DNA from: a virus
IMG/VR virus record: IMGVR_UViG_3300017991_000259
Location: 1-34,235 of that record
Length of the DNA: 34,235 nt
Reading direction: 5' to 3' (one strand)
The notes below the pieces were generated by a model that saw nothing but the letters and a program-made list of their open reading frames with translations, made no database searches and was not told where the DNA came from. This document shows positions 30,465-34,235 of the stretch, piece by piece. Position 1 is the stretch's first letter. Every line of letters begins with the position of its first letter. Position numbers and translations under genes: made by a program.

Positions 30465-30880
30465 CCACTGCCATTGCCGGCGTTGCCGGCGTCCCCCTCC
30501 TCCAGCTTGCGCAGCATCTTGATGACGTGGCCCAGGTCCTCCCGCGGCAGGTTGATGGCCAGGTGCGGGCCACTGGTGAACGTGAACGTCAGGCGGAAGG
30601 TCTCATCCGCATTGCCGCGAGCCGTGCCCACCTGCGTCACGCCATACAGGTCCACGTGCGCGTCCTGCCGCGGGATGGTAGGCCACGGCGCCGCCATCAT
30701 GGTGGTGCGGTCAACTCCGCGCGCCAGAATCCTCAGGATCGGCAGCAGCAGCTGCTCCGCCGTTGGCGCTCCCTGCGCCGTGAATCGGTTGCGCTGCCCC
30801 GCCGTCAGCAGCCGCTCCACCTCCGTCTCCGCCGGCCCCATCGGCCGGTCCGGTCCCCGTGCGATCTCCGTCATCATCAC
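30461..30880 (-). CDS. Hypothetical protein, 139 aa
   Basis: The start is MMMTEIARGPDRP with GGGGAGG upstream; spacing best fits the third Met (30874). Middle part is helical (EQLLLPILRILARG), then strand-rich (QDAHVDLYGVTQVG, FRLTFTFTSGPHLAINL), ending in HVIKMLRKLEEGD. It looks like a genuine protein, though its first 170 bases overlap the end of the coiled-coil gene in another frame. No family recognised. Confidence 0.65.
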   Translation of the reverse strand: MMMTEIARGPDRPMGPAETEVERLLTAGQRNRFTAQGAPTAEQLLLPILRILARGVDRTTMMAAPWPTIPRQDAHVDLYGVTQVGTARGNADETFRLTFTFTSGPHLAINLPREDLGHVIKMLRKLEEGDAGNAGNGSG

Positions 30881-32114
30881 CTCCCCACAGCTCTCTGATG
30901 ATCGCCTCCAGAGCGGCCTGGCCGGCGTCCGCCACCTTCTGAGGATTCACGCCGGCCGGCGCTTGCCCACGGTTGCCCTTGCAGAGTCCTCTCCGGCTGG
31001 TCAACAGCATCCTGGGCCGCGCGATCCACCCAGCCGCCACCACCTTCTCCAGCCGGCGGCAGCGGAGCCGCAGGTCCGCCAGCTCCTGGAACATCCGGCG
31101 GCCGTCTGCCGTCACTCCTCCGGGCAGCCCTATGACCTCAATGGCCGCCACGTGCTCCCGCAGCTCCGCAATGCGGTCATTCACGTCCGGCATCACGGCG
31201 GCCCACGCCTCCAGCTCCTGCACGCGGTCCGCCAGTTTACACGTGCCGTCCACCAGAGGACGGTCCCCCACCGCACCCTCCAGCCGCTGCACGCGCACGG
31301 TCAGGTCCGCCTCCAGGTCCTCCTGGGCTCTGGAGAGTCCGGACACCTGCCGCGTCAGGCCCAGGCCATCATCCGCGCCGATCAGGGCCGCGTGGACACC
31401 CACGATGGTCCGCAGGTCCGGGCTGTCCAGCTCCGGGCGGTCACCCACCTGGCGCTCCAGCTCCTGCACACGTGCGGCCAGGGCCGTGGTGCGCCGGGCC
31501 TGCGCTTCCAGCGCCTCCATGATGGCGCCCGTGCGCGCAGCCGGGCCATGCTCCGCCATCCTGCGCAGTGCACCCACCAGGTCCCGCAGCCACGCACGGA
31601 TGCGCACGCGCCAGTGCTGGTCCAGCTCTCCCATCTGCTGCTCCCACGCAGAGTCCACGCTGGCCAGCAGGTGGTCCCAATCCTCCAGGGACGGCGCCCC
31701 CTCCATCGGCCGGGGCACGTTGCTGCCGTGGATCCGGATGCGCCCGGCGCCGGCCACAGTGGCCACGGTCTCCGGGTCCTGCTCCAGGGCGTCCACGCGA
31801 TTCTCCAGGCGGCCCACGCGCGTCTCCACGGCGCTGGCGTTTCTCTCGCGGTTGTCACAATCCCGGGCCTGGGCGGCCAGGCGGCGCTTCAACAGCGCGA
31901 TGTCCCCCTTCAGGTCAGCTGTGATCTGACGCAGGCCGCGCTCCGCCACCACCAGGCCATCCATCTTGGCGGCCAGTGCGGTGTCCATCACCCCTGCCAG
32001 CGTCTCCTCCAGACGCCGCACCAGGTTGGTGATGGCCACCGCGATCTCCTCCGGCACCGCACCAGGCTCCAGGGACGTGGCCTCCTTCTCCTCCACGCTT
32101 CCGCTCATGCTCAT
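30711..32114 (-). CDS. Long coiled-coil protein, possibly altered at its end
   Basis: 467 residues (ATG at 32114; ATG at 32108 is better spaced from GGGAGGG). Residues about 25-340 are nearly all helical with coiled-coil heptads (AKMDGLVVAERGLRQITADL, VETRVGRLENRVDALEQD, TALAARVQELERQVGD). The end is odd: around residues 365-380 the frame crosses the inverted 44-bp repeat, and after about residue 410 it becomes Gly/Ala-rich and overlaps the next gene by 170 bases. The original end was probably near the strong ribosome site at 30885. No family recognised; its length suggests a structural or DNA-associated role. Confidence 0.65.
   Translation of the reverse strand: MSMSGSVEEKEATSLEPGAVPEEIAVAITNLVRRLEETLAGVMDTALAAKMDGLVVAERGLRQITADLKGDIALLKRRLAAQARDCDNRERNASAVETRVGRLENRVDALEQDPETVATVAGAGRIRIHGSNVPRPMEGAPSLEDWDHLLASVDSAWEQQMGELDQHWRVRIRAWLRDLVGALRRMAEHGPAARTGAIMEALEAQARRTTALAARVQELERQVGDRPELDSPDLRTIVGVHAALIGADDGLGLTRQVSGLSRAQEDLEADLTVRVQRLEGAVGDRPLVDGTCKLADRVQELEAWAAVMPDVNDRIAELREHVAAIEVIGLPGGVTADGRRMFQELADLRLRCRRLEKVVAAGWIARPRMLLTSRRGLCKGNRGQAPAGVNPQKVADAGQAALEAIIRELWGGDDDGDRTGTGPADGAGGDGGGAAADGGAAQPIHGAGSANGGAAAAADPEDSGARS
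30980..31023 (+). repeat. 44-bp inverted repeat, second copy
   Basis: Identical to the first bases of the portal gene (26242-26285) but on the opposite strand. Here it interrupts the coiled-coil gene. The perfect identity of a coding segment that has no function in this place suggests a recent copy event or an assembly join. Confidence 0.8.
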
Positions 32115-32308
32115 CCCTCCCTGGTCATCAGGTCAATGTCAGCCGCGGTCCCATACCCCGGCTTCAGCTGGTACTCACACCGGGGACACTTCCACACCGG
32201 CGTCATGGGCTGCGCTACCTTCGTGGGGCCGGGGGTAGCGGCCTTCTGTGCCAGCACCTCCGGCTCCATCAACGTCCCGCACGCGGGACACGGTTGCTGC
32301 TGCTTCAT
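32111..32308 (-). CDS. Zinc-ribbon protein, 65 aa
   Basis: Starts MKQQQPCPACGTLMEPEVLA with an ATGA overlap with the HNH gene at 32308. CPAC (C7, C10) and CPRC (C41, C44) form a zinc ribbon. Short acidic C-terminus. Function unknown; coupled to the HNH gene upstream. Confidence 0.65.
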   Translation of the reverse strand: MKQQQPCPACGTLMEPEVLAQKAATPGPTKVAQPMTPVWKCPRCEYQLKPGYGTAADIDLMTREG

Positions 32309-32751
32309 CAGCTCCTCCTGTCGTGGTCCACCGCACGGTGGCACAGCTCGAACAGGTCACCGCAGCCACGCCGGCGGTGCAGGTTTCTCCGCCGCGTCTG
32401 CCGGTGGTGCTCCGCGTCGTGGGCCAGGTGGCACTTCTGGCACATGGCGCGCAGGTTGTCCTCCCTCACGTTCTCTGGCTGGTGGTCCAGGTGCGCAATG
32501 GTCAGCACCACCCGCGTCACCGGCGCGCCGGCCACGAAGTCCCACCGCTTGTGCGGCTGCCCCGGCCGCGGCTCCACGTGTTCGTCCGGCACTGCAATCC
32601 AGTCCTCCGGCCGCTCCCGGTCAGCATAGATGAAGGTGCCGTTGGGCACGCTGCACGCCTCACAGCAGTTGCTGGCGCGCTCCAGGATGCGCGCGCGGAT
32701 CTGCGGCCAGTCCTCAGGATAGCGGCGCCGGTTCTCAGGACGTATCGGCAT
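32308..32751 (-). CDS. HNH endonuclease
   Basis: 147 residues starting MPIRPENRRRYPEDW (GTG at 32757 is possible). A zinc-supported HNH fold is clear: CEAC (about 30-33), then AHLDHQPEN (HxDH) with H87/H90, N99, and MCQKCHLAHD (C104, C107, H108). HNH proteins beside terminase genes are required for DNA packaging in some cos phages (HK97 gp74), so this one probably works with TerL. It could also be a free-standing nuclease of the phage. Confidence 0.88.
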   Translation of the reverse strand: MPIRPENRRRYPEDWPQIRARILERASNCCEACSVPNGTFIYADRERPEDWIAVPDEHVEPRPGQPHKRWDFVAGAPVTRVVLTIAHLDHQPENVREDNLRAMCQKCHLAHDAEHHRQTRRRNLHRRRGCGDLFELCHRAVDHDRRS

Positions 32752-32753
32752 GG

Positions 32754-32942
32754 TCACCGCCGCGGCAGGTGGCCGAAGTGTTCAGCTATCACGCGCGCAC
32801 GCAACTCCGCCTCCGTCTCCTGCGCCGGCGGCGCCGGTGGACGCCACGGAGGAGGCGGTGGCACCGCAGGGGGGTCCGGCTGATACCTGGTCTCGCGCAT
32901 GGCCTCCCACGCACGGGCGCAGGTTGATCTGTCACTGCTCAC
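32754..32942 (-). CDS. Proline-rich small protein, 62 aa
   Basis: GTG at 32942 overlaps the upstream stop (GTGA). Two short helices (STCARAWEAMRE and ETEAELRARVIAEHFG) flank a Pro-rich linker (PPAVPPPPPWRPPAPPA). No recognised domain. It precedes and nearly abuts the HNH gene. Confidence 0.55.
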   Translation of the reverse strand: MSSDRSTCARAWEAMRETRYQPDPPAVPPPPPWRPPAPPAQETEAELRARVIAEHFGHLPRR

Positions 32943-33118
32943 AGCTCCTCCATGTCATGGATTCTGAACATGATACCGGCCCGGCCGGTCTCCGGGGTGA
33001 TGCTGATGGACAGCACCTCCCACCGCTTCACCCGGAACATGGGCCGCCAGCGCCGGCGGATCCACGGCCCCACGATGGGCACACGCACCAGCACGCGGCG
33101 CAGGTGCCACACCCACAT
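32939..33118 (-). CDS. Basic small protein, 59 aa
   Basis: Starts MWVWHLRRVLVRVPIVG, followed by an Arg-rich patch and a strand pair (EVLSISITPETG). The same frame is open upstream to ATG at 33373 (MLAEALLAVIGGALL), so a longer 144-residue protein is possible; the middle of it looks like noise and overlaps a nested 36-residue gene. The ribosome site for the short start is weak. Confidence 0.45.
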   Translation of the reverse strand: MWVWHLRRVLVRVPIVGPWIRRRWRPMFRVKRWEVLSISITPETGRAGIMFRIHDMEEL

Positions 33119-33168
33119 GGGGCGGACCCGCGCGCGAGTCACGCGCGGGTCCCGGCGCGCCGGCGGCG

Positions 33169-33279
33169 CTACATCGGCAGGGTCACCCCCACCTTGTCCG
33201 CCAGCGTGTACCACAGCTGCCAGGGCCAAAGGATCTTCCACCCCAGCACCCCGTAGAGCGCCAACAGCTGCACCTTCAC
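33169..33279 (-). CDS. Membrane-type micro-protein, 36 aa
   Basis: GTG at 33279 with a very strong site (AGGAGG then 7 bases). The product VKVQLLALYGVLGWKILWPW continues QLWYTLADKVGVTLPM and is hydrophobic and Trp-rich, probably a membrane peptide. It lies in another frame inside the open frame that begins at 33373. Confidence 0.5.
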   Translation of the reverse strand: MKVQLLALYGVLGWKILWPWQLWYTLADKVGVTLPM

Positions 33280-33362
33280 GGTCCAGCCTCCTGCTGCGGT
33301 GGTGACACAGGGACGCGGTGGCGCTCCGCAGCAGCGCGCCACCGATGACTGCCAGCAGGGCC

Positions 33363-33674
33363 TCAGCCAGCATGGGACTCTCCGCGCGCCGGCAGCTGGA
33401 GTGGCGGAAGGACGGCGGCCACCACCGTGGGCACCAGGTCCCGCGCCAGCTTGCACATCCGCTCCTCCAGCCACACTATGTCCTCCGGCTTGACCACGCG
33501 CTCCGGTGGCACGTTGCTGCCGAGCGCCACCCAGCTGAACCCCGGCCCGATGCGCTCCGCCGGCCAGTTGCCGGCCGGGAGGGACGGCCAGGCCAGCCAG
33601 TCATCCGTGACGCCGCGGGCCGCGTCCTCATCCAGCAGCACGATGTCATCCGGGCCGATGTGTGCTCTGACCAT
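33363..33674 (-). CDS. Hypothetical protein, 103 aa
   Basis: Starts MVRAHIGPDDIVLLDED with an ATGA overlap with the upstream gene at 33674. Predicted mixed fold with a Trp-rich middle (WLAWPSLPAGNWPAERIGPG) and a helical end (ERMCKLARDLVPTVVAAVLP). No motif recognised. Confidence 0.6.
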   Translation of the reverse strand: MVRAHIGPDDIVLLDEDAARGVTDDWLAWPSLPAGNWPAERIGPGFSWVALGSNVPPERVVKPEDIVWLEERMCKLARDLVPTVVAAVLPPLQLPARGESHAG

Positions 33675-34108
33675 CAGCCGCGCCTCCGTGAGCGCACCAG
33701 GCGCAGCAGTCCCAGGAGCCCCAGGACAACGGCCCCGATGCCAACGGTGAGGCGGCCCACCATAATTGCGCCCTCCCTGCGCTGCCATTTGTCGCGCGCG
33801 GCCTGGGCCGCCTTGATGCTGTCCGCGTCCGATGTCAGGTTTGCCGCCAGGGTGGTGTCCGCCAGCGCCTCCTCCCGCGTCAGCTCCGGCGGACGGCCCA
33901 CGCCCCACAACCATTCACAGTGGGGACAGCGCAGGCCCAAACCGCCAGCCAGGAGCTGCACCGCACTGCCGCAGTCCGGACACCCCTGCGTCCGCGCGGT
34001 CACGGAGTCTGCCAGGCGCCAGCCTTTCAAGGTGAACTCCGGCAGCTGCCACCCATCCACCACAGGGCCGCCGCCGGCGTCACGCAGGTGGGACACGTGC
34101 TCCGGCAT
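33674..34108 (-). CDS. Zinc-ribbon membrane protein, 144 aa
   Basis: ATG at 34108 (TTG at 34111 also open). CPDC (C43, C46) and CPHC (C61, C64) form a zinc ribbon, followed by a helical region, and residues about 116-138 make a C-terminal membrane anchor (VGRLTVGIGAVVLGLLGLL). First intact gene of the window on the minus strand. Its upstream region holds the second CCGG array. Function unknown. Confidence 0.6.
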   Translation of the reverse strand: MPEHVSHLRDAGGGPVVDGWQLPEFTLKGWRLADSVTARTQGCPDCGSAVQLLAGGLGLRCPHCEWLWGVGRPPELTREEALADTTLAANLTSDADSIKAAQAARDKWQRREGAIMVGRLTVGIGAVVLGLLGLLRLVRSRRRG

Positions 34109-34132
34109 CAATCCGCGAACGGCCCCCGCACT

Positions 34133-34184
34133 CCGGACTCCTCCGGAGTCCTCCGGACCGGACCGGACCGGACCGGACCGGACC
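34133..34184. repeat. Second CCGG array upstream of first gene
   Basis: CCGG at 34133, 34143 and 34153 (10-base spacing), then at 34158, 34163, 34168, 34173 and 34178 (5-base spacing, GGACC units). It shares TCCGGAGTCCTCCGGA (16 bases) with the array inside the initiator gene. A binding array for the same protein is one explanation; a slippage-prone microsatellite is another. Confidence 0.6.
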
Positions 34185-34212
34185 TGTGCAACCGTCCCCC
34201 CAGGATCGCACG

Positions 34213-34235
34213 CTAGACCTTTTCGGCAATCAGCA
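34213..34235 (-). CDS. Possible 3' end of an upstream gene
   Basis: The minus strand from the right edge reads codons ending LIAEKV then TAG. A helical C-terminus is plausible, but six codons cannot prove a gene. Confidence 0.2.

Noticed and set aside
30297-32633. 778-codon plus-strand frame across the coiled-coil gene
   Set aside because: Shadow frame; its only protein-like segment is the inverted copy of the portal start, which is reported as a repeat.
34133-34184. CCGG array as a CRISPR or direct-repeat locus
   Set aside because: Units are 5 or 10 bases with no spacers.

Overview
The window is a stretch of a tailed-phage (siphovirus-type) genome or prophage with high GC content, dense gene packing and every convincing gene on the minus strand, so it is best read from base 34235 down to base 1. 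The virion genes follow the lambda order: small terminase, gpA-type large terminase, gpW-like protein, portal, prohead protease/capsid, gpFII-like joiners, gpZ, gpU, tail tube, G/GT chaperones, tape measure. The host cannot be named from the sequence. GC content, frequent GTG starts and strong GGAGG ribosome binding sites only indicate a high-GC bacterium. No integrase, repressor, DNA polymerase, tRNA or CRISPR was seen.

Layout along the minus strand. (1) 34.2-30.3 kb: small accessory proteins, several with zinc-ribbon cysteines or single membrane segments, an HNH endonuclease and a long coiled-coil protein, closed by a hairpin terminator near 30.32 kb. (2) 30.3-22.2 kb: a helix-turn-helix protein, TerS, TerL, a secreted protein flanked by an unusual non-coding gap, a gpW-like fusion, portal, a membrane protein and a protease-capsid fusion. 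(3) 22.2-17.6 kb: head completion and connector proteins, gpZ, gpU, tail tube, and a tail chaperone with a probable -1 frameshift extension. (4) 17.6-10.9 kb: tape measure, distal tail, a beta-helix protein and a hub-like protein. (5) 10.9-9.8 kb: a DUF5675 protein with small, partly hydrophobic neighbours (possible lysis area), ended by a very clear intrinsic terminator at 9727-9775. (6) 9.6-0 kb: a second transcription unit with a C5 cytosine methyltransferase whose reading frame changes part way, small membrane and zinc proteins, a TIM-barrel glycosidase-like protein, a replication initiator, a winged-helix protein, a DUF2303 protein and accessory genes. The last gene runs off the left edge.

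The most unusual signals are at DNA level: nine CCGG tetranucleotides at about 10-bp spacing around a 24-bp perfect palindrome inside the replication initiator gene (possible lambda-O-style origin), with a related array near the right edge; a perfect 44-bp inverted repeat linking the portal start to the interior of the coiled-coil gene; a 53-bp inverted repeat (one mismatch) 16 kb apart; and a family of CTCGAG-containing elements placed just upstream of ribosome binding sites in otherwise tightly packed gene junctions.
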